DNA of 64,000 nt from Parastagonospora avenae f. sp. tritici 18332-5 (taxonomy: Eukaryota; Ascomycota; Dothideomycetes; Pleosporales; Phaeosphaeriaceae). The stretch spans positions 620,001 through 684,000 of the forward strand of contig JAFJTR010000005.1 of the NCBI GenBank assembly GCA_022559985.1. Direction: 5' to 3'. A program made the position numbers and the translations under genes. Numbering within the stretch: position 1 is the stretch's first letter; each line of letters begins with the position of its first letter. Under the pieces are notes generated by a model. That model worked only from the letters and a program-made list of their open reading frames with translations, searched no databases and was not told where the DNA came from. Positions 55,259 to 64,000 of this stretch are shown one piece after another.

Positions 55259-56116
55259 ATGGAGGACAATAGCGCAACTAAGGTGACGGACAAGGCGCCT
55301 TCACTTGGGTAAGTGCAGATGAGCATCCTCCTGTTAATTTAGCTCATAATCTTTTACAGTTCCGCCTTGAGTGAAGGAGCAGTCACAATCGAGGTTGGAC
55401 CCGACCACAAGAAATACTATGTACACAAAGCCCTACTCGTCCACCACTCAGAGTACTTCCAAGGAGCTCTTCGGGGTGCCTGGAAAGAGTCGCGCGAAGG
55501 TCTCATTACTCTAAATGATATCTAACCAGCTGTCTGCAAGTGTAACCATACTATAGAAGCCGTCCGGTGATGCGAAGTCTCGAATGCTGACGTGTGTCTC
55601 AAGTCAACATCTTCGTGCATTGGCTGTATTTGGAAGAAATTCCAAATTGGGACGAGTACGACGAATGGGAAGACATCATCGCCATCAAGCATCTGCCGAA
55701 TCTCGAGGATGCCAAAATCAAGGTGCAGGCGTATTCATTTGGCGATCGCTTCCTTGTGCAACAAAGCTTTTGTAGACACTATGACCACAAGAGTCGTGCT
55801 CGTTCTGTCTACTATGCATAGTCTGGTGAACCGGGTATTCGAAAACATACCATCAAATCGCCTTTTACTACAGCTGCTTGTCGATCAGTTCTGTGAGGAA
55901 TGGGTGGAATATGAATCTGATAGATCAGAAACGGAAGCTCTCGCATGCTTTCATGGAAACTTTCTTTCACGGACGATGAGGAACTACCGTTTGCTTAAAG
56001 ACAGCACCCTCAAAGTCGAGGAATGCTGCTATCTTGGGCACACCGACGACGAGCTCAGGTCCTGCGACAAGCGACACATGGAATACGATTCCGCCAGGAA
56101 CTGTGCCTACTTCTAA
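55259..56116 (+). pseudogene. BTB/POZ domain protein, broken
   Basis: ATG 55259 starts an exon (MEDNSATKVTDKAPSL) that splices through a canonical intron into the BTB core: VTIEVGPDHKKYYVHKALLVHHSEYFQGALRGAWKES ... ITLNDI. A TAA follows at 55523-55525, where the family has a residue before PAV. After extra, apparently inserted sequence the gene resumes in another frame as VNIFVHWLYLEEIPNWDEYDEWEDI and LEDAKIKVQAYSFGDRFLV. It then changes frame near 55760 into FVDTMTTRVV, LLLQLLVDQFCEEWVEYESD and a C-terminal helical region. This family of short BTB proteins is highly expanded in dothideomycetes; in general BTB domains recruit Cul3. This copy looks dead. Confidence 0.78.
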
Positions 56117-56843
56117 ATGAAAAATAGGGAACTGGGGAAAGCTAAGGGTGCCATGGCGAATAACTCAATGAGCATTCTATACTGTATAGCTCTGGGAATC
56201 AACGATATGAAGAGGCTTCTAACATCTATCCTATGCTTCACTTAGCGTATTGGCAAACTGGTTTATCGTGCTATGCGCTTCGACATCAACCTCTAGTAGA
56301 TCTTCAACGGCATGCACCAAGCTATCGCCCAGGGAATTACAAAAGCCAACGAATTGTTTCCTCTGCACTTGGTCTAGTGTTCTCACGATGTCCGAGCATA
56401 TCCTCTTTGTACCAACCTTATTCACCCTGAATCCGCGTGTTCCACAGCCGTTGCGCAGGCCCTGAAACGTTGGAAATCATTATGGAACTACACCATCATC
56501 TCGGTCAACATACAAACAAAGATCCAGGCATTTTCTTTTGATGAAGGTGCCGTGTCCGACACAGCCTCAGGCGCGTGGTGCAAGAAATGTTCGTGGTTAT
56601 GATTTGCTGGCTATAGCTGCGCTGTATTTCCCGTCCCGAAAACGAGGATATTGTGAAGTCTCATCCGCAGACCCAGTGCAGTGTTCTCAACTTCTTGCAA
56701 ACGTGCGTGACAAAGACCCTTTTATCCTCGTGTCTCAATTGCTCGACTAAAGTCCATGAGCCTTTTGACCTAAGGCCATTTAATGGAAAAGATGGCAAAG
56801 GTACTCTATATGAACGCAAACACAAGACGTGTACTCTGACAGT
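56117..56843. other. Intergenic stretch without a confident gene
   Basis: Two weak frames of about 65-70 codons (minus 56231-56425 and plus 56538-56750) have no recognisable domain. The rest is featureless. Confidence 0.45.
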
Positions 56844-58106
56844 CTAGCTCCTCATGTCCGTGATCTCATGAGTGTCGATACTTCGTTGTAGTGTTGAACC
56901 GTCCAACTCAACAGGAGAACCAGGTACCACATGAATAAGCCGCGAATCCAGTTCGGTTGGCACCATGTCGAACTGGTTTGAGTCTAGTTCGTTTGGTACA
57001 GCTTCGGCATGGATTTTTGTTGCTCCGCTTGCCACCAAAGAACCACTTGCGATCCTTGTCTCTGTACTCTTGTTCCTCCGCCTCGGGCACGACCTCTTGC
57101 CTATCTACGGTATCTCTATCCATTTTTCGTCGCTTGTGCATGAGAAAGCATGCAATAACAATGCCAATTACTGCCATTCCAATTGTCACTCCTACACCAA
57201 TATCCGCCTTTGCTCCAGTGCTGAGGTTGTCGGATTCCTTGGAGCTCGTTGGCGACGTTGAATTTGGAGCTGCAGTCTTCGTTGGAAGTGGAACGCCAAT
57301 TCTCCGTGCTAATGAAGTGGCGTAGTCGCTTGGAAATACCTCCAAATCGTGATCTTGCCAGCCAATAATCACAGGATCCGCGATCGCAAGCCCTTCACTT
57401 AAAGTGATGATGCTTGATACTGGGATACTTGATACCGGAGGAGTCGAAGTCACAAGAGGGGTCTCCATCGGGGCGACTGCAGGTGTATCTAATTGGGGAG
57501 TAATGAGAATGATGCCAGGTGTTGGAGTGATGGACGCCCATACGCGAACGGGTGTCGTTATATGGCTGATGCAGGCACTCGAATATTCTGGACCGACCGT
57601 CATGCCACTATAAATAGGGAGTTATTCAAACGACGACAAGTAAACGGCAGGCAGCGGGTGTGTTCAAACCTTCTACAGCAACTTGCTTGCCAAAATGTCT
57701 TGTTTCCACTGGCGATCCCAGAGAGAACGGCCGTGACCTCCGCTATGCTAAAGCCTCTAGGACAAACCCCCGGACTATAGATTGGCGTCGAGTATCGTTG
57801 ACAAGATCTACAAAGAGGATCGGATACGATGGATTTCGAGGGATCCATGCTGAAAACTGTCGTAAGGTTGCTGTTCCCGCAAAGCCTCAACAATGGCATC
57901 ATCCATCTATCCGTACATTCTGACGGGTAATCGTAAAACGTGAGGAGATCAGGTGCACCGAAGGACGTTAAAGCACTTGGCGATGTTACGAATACAGTAG
58001 GGTGCCACCAGTCACCCTTTTCAGTTTCTAGAAGGACACTCGATGTGCAGGTTGACCCGACCGCTGGCGCGGTGAGCACTGGTGTGATTGGGCCTACAAT
58101 CGGCAT
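56844..58106 (-). pseudogene. Single-pass membrane glycoprotein-like gene with two frame breaks
   Basis: Reading minus from ATG 58106: a Cys/Ser/Thr-rich ectodomain (AVGSTCTSSVLLETEKGDWW, SDPLCRSCQRYSTPIYSPGVCPRGFSI, FWQASCCRRF) is interrupted near 57610. In another frame come VGPEYSSACISHITTPVRVWASI, VIIGWQDHDLEVFPSD, a Ser/Thr linker, LSTGAKADIGVGVTIGMAVIGIVIACFL (membrane helix) and a KRRK stop-transfer. Near 57040 a second frame change is needed to reach a tail with repeated ELD motifs (AVPNELDSNQFDMVPTELDS, PGSPVELDG). Proteins of this plan (Cys-rich ectodomain, one helix, short cytoplasmic tail) are common in dothideomycetes with unknown role. It could still be expressed in truncated form. 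Confidence 0.62.
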
Positions 58107-59254
58107 CGCTACTCAAAGCTTAACAGAAAAACGTACTGCAGGATGGTTACGAAGGTCAGTATAAAGCGAGAAGGCTGTGATGTGACTGACAAGCGAATTC
58201 CATCAATAGCTCGGGGCTTTATCTTCTTAAAACAAGCATCGTGCGGAAGGCTGACTGCACCGACTCCCCATGTTATTCCGCGTAAATTATACGCACGCGT
58301 TGTGGCTGAATGCACGGCATTCATTAACCAACCACAAAATCAGGCGAAAGAAGTCGAGACTTACGGATTGCTTTTTTCATACATGTATCTTGCAGGCATG
58401 CGCTTCGATAACGCGACCAGCCAATGTGAGTCTTTATGTATCTCTTTAGCTGAACAGAGCATACATCGGTACTGAAGCGACGGGTCCGGATGGGTGTAGC
58501 GTGGTAGTGCCAATGTCCACCAATACATGCATGGTGTTTGACTGGGTAAGGATCAGCAGACAAAACAGCACCTTTACCATAGCCGCAAGGCTGGGATGAA
58601 GCTGATGACAGCATCATCAACAAGTCGAGCGAGGAATCTGAATTATGGAGAGAGAAAGACTTGTAAGGCTGACCGACAATCGGGTTGAACCCCCATATCA
58701 GGCTGAGTCAACTAGAGAGACACGCAGTGGGCGAGTGCATGGAATCCACAAACCTGTGTCCATCGCAGATAAATTTTCACTATCACGAATGCAAGCGAGC
58801 TACTGAATCACGACCCGAAACTCACATCGCTTGAGCCTCTCCTCATGGTAGTCAACCAGTACCGTATGCCATCTCATTTCGTCGGTGGCGTCCACCTACT
58901 TGGCATGTGGTGTCTTTGTCCAGATACAGACGTCAGAGCTATAATGCCAACCAATTTATTTTGGCCTGATGCTCAACTTCATCCCAGAAGCCGTTGAGGG
59001 ATAGGTGTTCATACGGGAAGCCCACCATCTTGGATGCGTTGAAGATGACGCTCGGTCGGAACTTGGAAGTGGGCGCGATGTATGAGTGAATTTCTGTCCT
59101 TATTAGTTGAGTGCAGAGTTGATGCTATGAGAGTTGTGAGGTTATCATCACAATGGACGTCGAGAGAAGAACGGGAAGAATGATCCGAAGCATTGTTACA
59201 ATTTCTCTTCGTTAGAGTTGTTACCTATCAAAAGCCACTATCCTGCTCCTTGCT
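58107..59254. other. Intergenic region without a gene
   Basis: About 1.15 kb. A 110-codon plus-strand frame at 58143-58475 shows no domain. Nothing else recognised. Confidence 0.5.
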
Positions 59255-59900
59255 CTATTTCAGACCGGTATCGCGTCCACTCTCCTGGTCATCCGACTGA
59301 GCGCCGAGAGAGACAGCCGCAAGTGTAGTTGTCAAAGCGCGGACATCGGGGACGGTGCCGACTGACATGTCAAGATCTGGATTCAGAGTGAGTCCGGATT
59401 GTTGTGTCGAGACGGGTCTTCCAGCTGGCTCCTCGTCGTCCTTCATGTCTGCCGTTGGGCTCGTTGGCACGTCAACATCTGGAGAACCCAGAGAGTGAAC
59501 GTTTGTAGCTTGGCCCAATGGCGTAAGTCTGTCTTTTGGGTCTCTTCATGCGATTAAGAACGCCTTACTCCACATGGCGTTCATGACTGCCTCTTTTCCA
59601 AGCTTAGCGTTTGCCGGTTTGATCATCATCTCCTCTCCCAGCACAGGCTCCAACAGATCGTAGGCTTCCTTCTGACGTCTGCGACTTGTTTCGTCCTGTT
59701 TCGTCCTCTAGCGGGTTTCGTCTCCGATACAAGTCGGGACCTAGAAGATGGGATTTTTCCAATCTCCGTTTGATACCGATGTTGAGTAGTGCGTTGTCCT
59801 TACCATCGATGCCAAGCATCTTCCCGTGTTCCGACTCTTCACCGCGTGGGAGACCTGCTGGTGGTTTGAAACTCTCGTCAAATGGCTTCGGATTCATCAT
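59255..59900 (-). pseudogene. Hypothetical protein gene disrupted by a 10-bp tandem duplication
   Basis: From ATG 59900 the frame MMNPKPFDESFKPPAGLPRG ... LLGPDLYRRRNPLEDE runs well, then derails. Just past the derailment a different frame encodes RRRQKEAYDLLEPVLGEEMM and PANAKLGKEAVMNAMW, which looks coding. An intron then leads to a last exon (ATNVHSLGSPDVDVPTSPTA ... SVGTVPDVRALTTTLAAVS) ending at 59255. The derailment coincides with two exact head-to-tail copies of a 10-mer, so one extra copy explains the +1 shift. The protein family is not recognised. It may be a recent allele or an assembly artefact. Confidence 0.6.
59687..59706 (+). repeat. 10-bp perfect tandem duplication TGTTTCGTCC x2
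   Basis: Copies at 59687-59696 and 59697-59706 are identical and adjacent. They fall exactly where the reading frame of the overlapping minus-strand gene breaks. Confidence 0.9.
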
Positions 59901-60098
59901 GGAAGGGTGATGTCGCAGGAAGCACTGCTTGGTGACAACGACAATGTCGGATGCTACCGACTATATATAGTCCAAAAATTACTTGTTTGTGGCAAGTCAC
60001 ATTTGTGAACAAACTAAAATTGACCACGTGAAAGAAAGTGACGACTCATTTGATTATTTTCACGTCATTGTTAACTCGCACATTCACACCCTAGTTTC

Positions 60099-62149
60099 TT
60101 ATTCCACAGGATTGTTCCCCTTCCACTCCCTCGCCGCCTCCTCATACGTGCAAAACTCCACCTCCTTACCCCACCCCTGCAGCCACTTCACAAACCTCTC
60201 AATCATGCCAATAACATGCGCCATACCACTAGTATCCGGATGCAGCACCAACGGAAAGACCATGCTATCCTTCTCCCCCATCTCCTCCACCTCGCTCCTA
60301 ATCCACTCAAACTTATCCTTCCACATATTCTCAATGACACGTACGTCTACATAACCTTGGGAGTTCTGCGTGTGCGGCCAGAATTGCAGCGGCGTCATGT
60401 CTTCGGCGTACCAGTTTGCTGGGATCTCGATGAGTGTCTTTTCTGTTGGGGCGGACGGTTTGGGGAGAGGCTTCATCCAATCCTTCGCGGATGCGGAGGC
60501 TTCGTATGCCGGTGCCTTAATTGGAGGTATGTTTGGCAAGTGGTACGGCTTGCTATCGTGATGGGAAAGCGAGGTGTCGTATAGGAAGCTGTATCTCTCC
60601 AGTAATTCCACGGTTGACTCGCGGAGTTGATATAGCGGCGCTCGATACCCGACGGGCCGGCGTCCAACAAGCTCTTGATACAGCGCAATGCAATGTTCGA
60701 GCACATCGCGTTCTTGTGTTGGTGTAAGTTGCGGTGCGCCTTCGTGGCAGTACCCGTGCAGCCCGATTTCTGCGCCGCTGTCCATGATGCTTTGGAATTG
60801 ATCTGGGAAGCTCTCTGCGGAGTGCATGGGCACGAACCACGTTACTTTGTTTTGAACTCCAAGTTTCTTGAATAGCTTTAGGAGTCGAGGGACGCCGACT
60901 TGTCCGGCGAAGAAACCGCTGCTGTAATCGGCGAGGTTGTTGTCTGGGTGTTGACCTGTACCTAGCCAGCCGCTCACTGCATCAAAGTCCACAGACAAGA
61001 GGATTTTGATCTTGCGTGAACTTTGCGACGTGATTGTAGGTGCTATCAGTTGGCCCGATGTCGAAGGTTGGCTGACGCTCGATATCTGGACACCTTGTGT
61101 GCTTGTGCCAAAGACCTCAGCCGTGCTTTGCACTGTTTTTGGTGTTGGTCGGGCTGCCGTCGATTGAGACTTCTGGACCTCTTCTTCAGACCAGACGATC
61201 CGACCCTCCATGCCTCCGTCCACTGAAATGCACTGGCCGGAGATATGGCCAGCTGCTCGATGTGAAGCCAGGAATGCTGCTGTTCGAGCAACATCTGTAG
61301 CCTGTGCAATCTTCCTCAAAGGGACGCTACTGATCATCAGCCTCCATACATGGACACATCGCATAGAGATAAGACACACGTAGCTTGTGCTTCCCTCCAC
61401 ATCTCTTTGGGATCATCCAATCGTCCTTCAATGAGCTTCGTGTCCACCCACCCCGGCGCAACAGCATTGATCCTCGCTTTTCCATTCATTCTCACAATCT
61501 CGTTCTTTACTGTTCTGACTAGGCCGTATTGCAAGCCTGCCTTTCCAGAGGCATATTCAACATGTCCTGCTTGTCCAAACACGCCGCATTCAGAACCTGT
61601 GACGACCACGCTGACATTCGCTAGCTCTTTTCCAGTCTTGCTCTGTGCCTCCTCAACGCTCTTCAGGAAGTGTTTGATAGTCAGGTATGTACCGCGGACG
61701 TTGGTGGTGTATGTACGATCCCAGAGCTCTGTGGGCATTTCCCATATTGGGTAGTTGTTAGACTCGTCGGTGATGCCTGCATTGGCACACAAGATGTTCA
61801 CAGGTGCTTGATGATGTTTCACCGCCTTTGCGAATGACTCTGCTATCGCATCTTCATCGCTGATGTTCCCCTGTATGCAATTGAGATTCAGATTGCCATT
61901 GCCGGCGAGTGCATTTGGCCGGAGGTCATGCGCCGTGACCTTGCATCCTTGTGCTATTGAATTGTTAACGATGATCTCTTGTCGTCAAAGTCAATGCCAA
62001 AGTCCAACGCTTATGCGAGCTCCTAGAAGTCAAAAGTGCACGAGGCAGAATCCGCACCTACCCAAAAATTCATCCACAATCGCACTCCCAATCCCGCCCG
62101 CCGCCCCCGTCACAAAAACATGCAAACCCTCAAGTTCAAGAAACGACAT
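60099..62149 (-). CDS. Fusion of short-chain dehydrogenase/reductase and polysaccharide deacetylase
   Basis: Three exons (62149-62062, 61953-61380, 61326-60099) with introns of 108 and 53 bp give 629 residues, without lesions. Residues 1-265 are a classical SDR: cofactor loop TGAAGGIG (14-21), NAG (87-89), Ser150, Tyr163 and Lys167 in YASGK, PGWVDT, and the usual C-terminal GHISGQCISVDGGM. A Ser/Thr/Gln-rich linker (about 266-323) leads to a NodB-type deacetylase: ILLSVDFDAVSGWLG (metal and catalytic Asp334/Asp336 region), EIGLHGYCHEG with His411 and His415, and GYRAP (447-451). The deacetylase half resembles the intracellular HpPgdA/PuuE-like branch, not secreted chitin deacetylases, and there is no signal peptide. 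Substrates of both halves are unknown. Confidence 0.88.
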
Positions 62150-62972
62150 TGTGCGGCTGAAGTCCACGTGTTGCGCATTTCGAAATCCACGATCCTCAGC
62201 CGCAGCGCGGGATCAATACGTAATCCCACATCCACATCCACGAACACGATAAGATCCACGATACAGAATATCGAAAATTCACAATCTGCACGACTTCCCA
62301 GATAAGCCAACAACTATACCAGAAATTGCCTGAAAAAGCCCCAATTCCAACTCCGCACCGTGAAATGCCACAATTAATCCCAAACAATCCTTAACACGCT
62401 CATCTAGCACACCCTTTCCACCCCCGCACCACCACCACCTATCCTCACCACGCTAGAACCCCCCCCCCAAGGAATATTCCACCCGTCCGCGCCGCCGGCC
62501 CGCCCATTTTACTCACCCTCCCCTGCGCGCGCACTCGAAACTTCCTACAACGGCAGGTGTCGAAAGCAGCGGCATGAAGGGCTCAGCGCCATCGCCAATG
62601 AGGGCGCGCTCACGATGCCGCTTGCGGCGCGCGGCGGCGCGTATTAGTCGGGTAGATTAGTTGGATGGGGCGGCGGGGACGGGCGACGGGGCGTGAGGGG
62701 GTCTGTGCGGTGGGTAGGCGAATGTGTCTTTGATAAACCATGGTGTGATGATTGAAACAATAATGTTAGAGAAGTGGTTCTGGAGATGATTGGTGCTGTG
62801 AGGCTGGTTTGTCTATGGTCTATGTAGGTATTATATGTCCAATACCCGCCCCATGTGCGCCCCAAAGATGAACATAACCCGAAGAAATACATATAATTAG
62901 GAAAGGAAACGAAAAGCAATCCCGTGTATGTCCCCAAAGCTCGAGGGAAAATTGCTTCTTGGGCCGTTTTTT
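62150..62972. promoter_or_regulatory. Promoter side of the fusion gene; GC-rich spacer
   Basis: Between the start of the fusion gene and the stop of the NACHT-type gene, both on minus. It has a run of ten C at 62459-62468 and a GC-rich block at about 62515-62640. Open frames are short and not convincing. Confidence 0.5.
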
Positions 62973-64000
62973 TCATCGCGGCATACCCACACTCGCATCC
63001 CAAACCGGCCAGTATCCCTCCCCAACCGCATCCCCAATCTGCCAAATCAGACTCGGATTCTCCCGCAGACTAGTCGCGTATCCTCTCTTCAACTCCATAA
63101 GCTTCTGACTTAGGACATTCAGCTCGCTGACAACCAGTCTCAACTCGGCGCCTTCAATTGTTGCTGTCGATAATTCTCCTTTCAGATCAGCGAGCGGGCC
63201 GACAAGGCGCGTGAGCGTAGGCGGCAGACTATATCGAAAAGATGCCTCGACCCAAGCCGTTATTGCCAGGCGCGAAGATAGGAAGGCGGATAGAGTTGGG
63301 ATGTATGGGACTGCTTCGAAGGGTCCTGGGCAAGAAAGGACGTATGTGTGAGGGTTGGTCGGGGCCAGGGCTCGACTGAGATGGATCGGCCAGCACAAGC
63401 TTGCGTAGCGTAAGAAAGGGAGGTTCGTGTCGAATGGTATGGTACGTATGCTTGTTGTGCTGGCATTGTTGTGTTCGGATTGTATGGCTGGCTGGGGGAG
63501 AGCGTGGTCGCCGTCCGAGGACGAGAGGGATTTGTATCCACTGTCGCCGGACTTGGTGGTCCGGTAGCTGGCGGCAGAGTTGTTGGGTATCATGGGTTGG
63601 ATGTATGGTGATAGACCGCCCAATGGTCTCTGTGGTACGTCATGGGCTAGGTAGGATAGACAGCGAGTTGCAAGATACGCGTGCACGCTGCTCTCGTCGC
63701 ATAAGCTGAACTCGGAGCCTTGCGAAGCCGGAGCTTGGAGATATTCGCGTACTGAGGAGTGAACGAAGGACACTCTGTCATCGGAGACCTCGATGAGTCC
63801 ACAGGTGAGTCGTGGAAGGATCTGTAGAAGATCGGTAGGGAATGTGTCGTGATACTCTGAGATGTCAATCGAGACCGACAGTGCTGTGCGCAGTGCTGAT
63901 GTACAAAGTTGATGGACAGGAAACGATAGCCATCGGATAGTATCGGCTATTAAGAGCTTCTCATGTGCTGGCTGGTTTCTCAGAGTCTCGAAAATGCTGC
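62973..64000 (-). CDS. C-terminal part of a NACHT/NTPase-type protein, incomplete at right edge
   Basis: The minus-strand frame is open from the window edge to the stop at 62973, so the 5' part is missing. The segment HEKLLIADTIRWLSFPVHQL, ILPRLTCGLIEVSDDRVSFVHSSVREYLQ matches the winged-helix region that follows the NACHT ATPase in fungal NLR-like proteins. The remaining 250 residues contain no obvious ankyrin or WD repeats and end in a helical segment (LSQKLMELKRGYATSLRENP). Fungal NACHT proteins act in non-self recognition and cell death. The effector and ATPase parts lie outside the window. Confidence 0.72.
   Translation of the reverse strand, partial: SIFETLRNQPAHEKLLIADTIRWLSFPVHQLCTSALRTALSVSIDISEYHDTFPTDLLQILPRLTCGLIEVSDDRVSFVHSSVREYLQAPASQGSEFSLCDESSVHAYLATRCLSYLAHDVPQRPLGGLSPYIQPMIPNNSAASYRTTKSGDSGYKSLSSSDGDHALPQPAIQSEHNNASTTSIRTIPFDTNLPFLRYASLCWPIHLSRALAPTNPHTYVLSCPGPFEAVPYIPTLSAFLSSRLAITAWVEASFRYSLPPTLTRLVGPLADLKGELSTATIEGAELRLVVSELNVLSQKLMELKRGYATSLRENPSLIWQIGDAVGEGYWPVWDASVGMPR

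Noticed and set aside
58660..58740. GGGTTGAACCC-like segment considered as a tRNA T-arm
   Set aside because: No matching acceptor, D-arm or anticodon arm can be folded around it on either strand.

Overview
The window is nuclear DNA of a filamentous ascomycete, most likely a dothideomycete (Capnodiales/Mycosphaerellales-like). This is inferred from gene content and architecture: short GT-AG introns of mostly 48-110 bp, HET, NACHT, WSC, LysM and CBM18 domain proteins, a Cys-3/MetR-type bZIP, and a fungal GPI10/ALG10/PSF2/CHL4 complement. No tRNA, rRNA, CRISPR array or intact transposon was seen. The species cannot be named from the sequence.

Layout. 0.8-18 kb: a large CaMKK-like protein kinase (-), GPI10 (+), a DUF3984-like protein (-), a Siw14-type phosphatase (+), then a cluster of decayed accessory genes (terpene cyclase, CBM18 chitin-binding protein, intradiol dioxygenase), and a rhodanese (-). 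18.5-22.3 kb: an SH3-RasGEF of the Cdc25 type (-). 22.3-29.5 kb: a gene-poor desert of about 7.3 kb. 29.5-34.7 kb: PSF2 (-) and ALG10 (+) share a 188-bp divergent promoter, followed by a C2H2 zinc-finger protein (+). 35-39.6 kb: a broken tandem-HET gene and a broken F-box-like gene. 40.3-52.5 kb: LysM-WSC secreted protein (+), VTC1 (-), Tctex-type dynein light chain (+), Cys-3/MetR-like bZIP (-), CHL4/CENP-N (+), a small F-box-like/2EXR-like protein (-), a GH92 alpha-mannosidase (+) and a conserved GIGPATASLLL-motif protein (-). 52.6-59.9 kb: ankyrin, BTB, membrane-protein and hypothetical genes, each with one or more reading-frame breaks. 60.1-64 kb: an apparently intact short-chain dehydrogenase/polysaccharide-deacetylase fusion (-) and the C-terminal part of a NACHT-type protein running off the right edge (-).

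The window alternates between well-preserved single-copy core genes (glycosylation, GPI anchoring, replication, kinetochore, polyphosphate, Ras and sulfur signalling) and blocks of lineage-variable genes (self/non-self recognition, secreted carbohydrate-binding, secondary metabolism) that are mostly broken by stops, frameshifts and internal deletions. At least one stop fits a C-to-T change in a CpA context, as repeat-induced point mutation would give, but assembly error is possible for single-base frameshifts. The most unusual intact object is the SDR-deacetylase fusion. The most unusual broken ones are the tandem-HET gene and a gene broken by an exact 10-bp tandem duplication.
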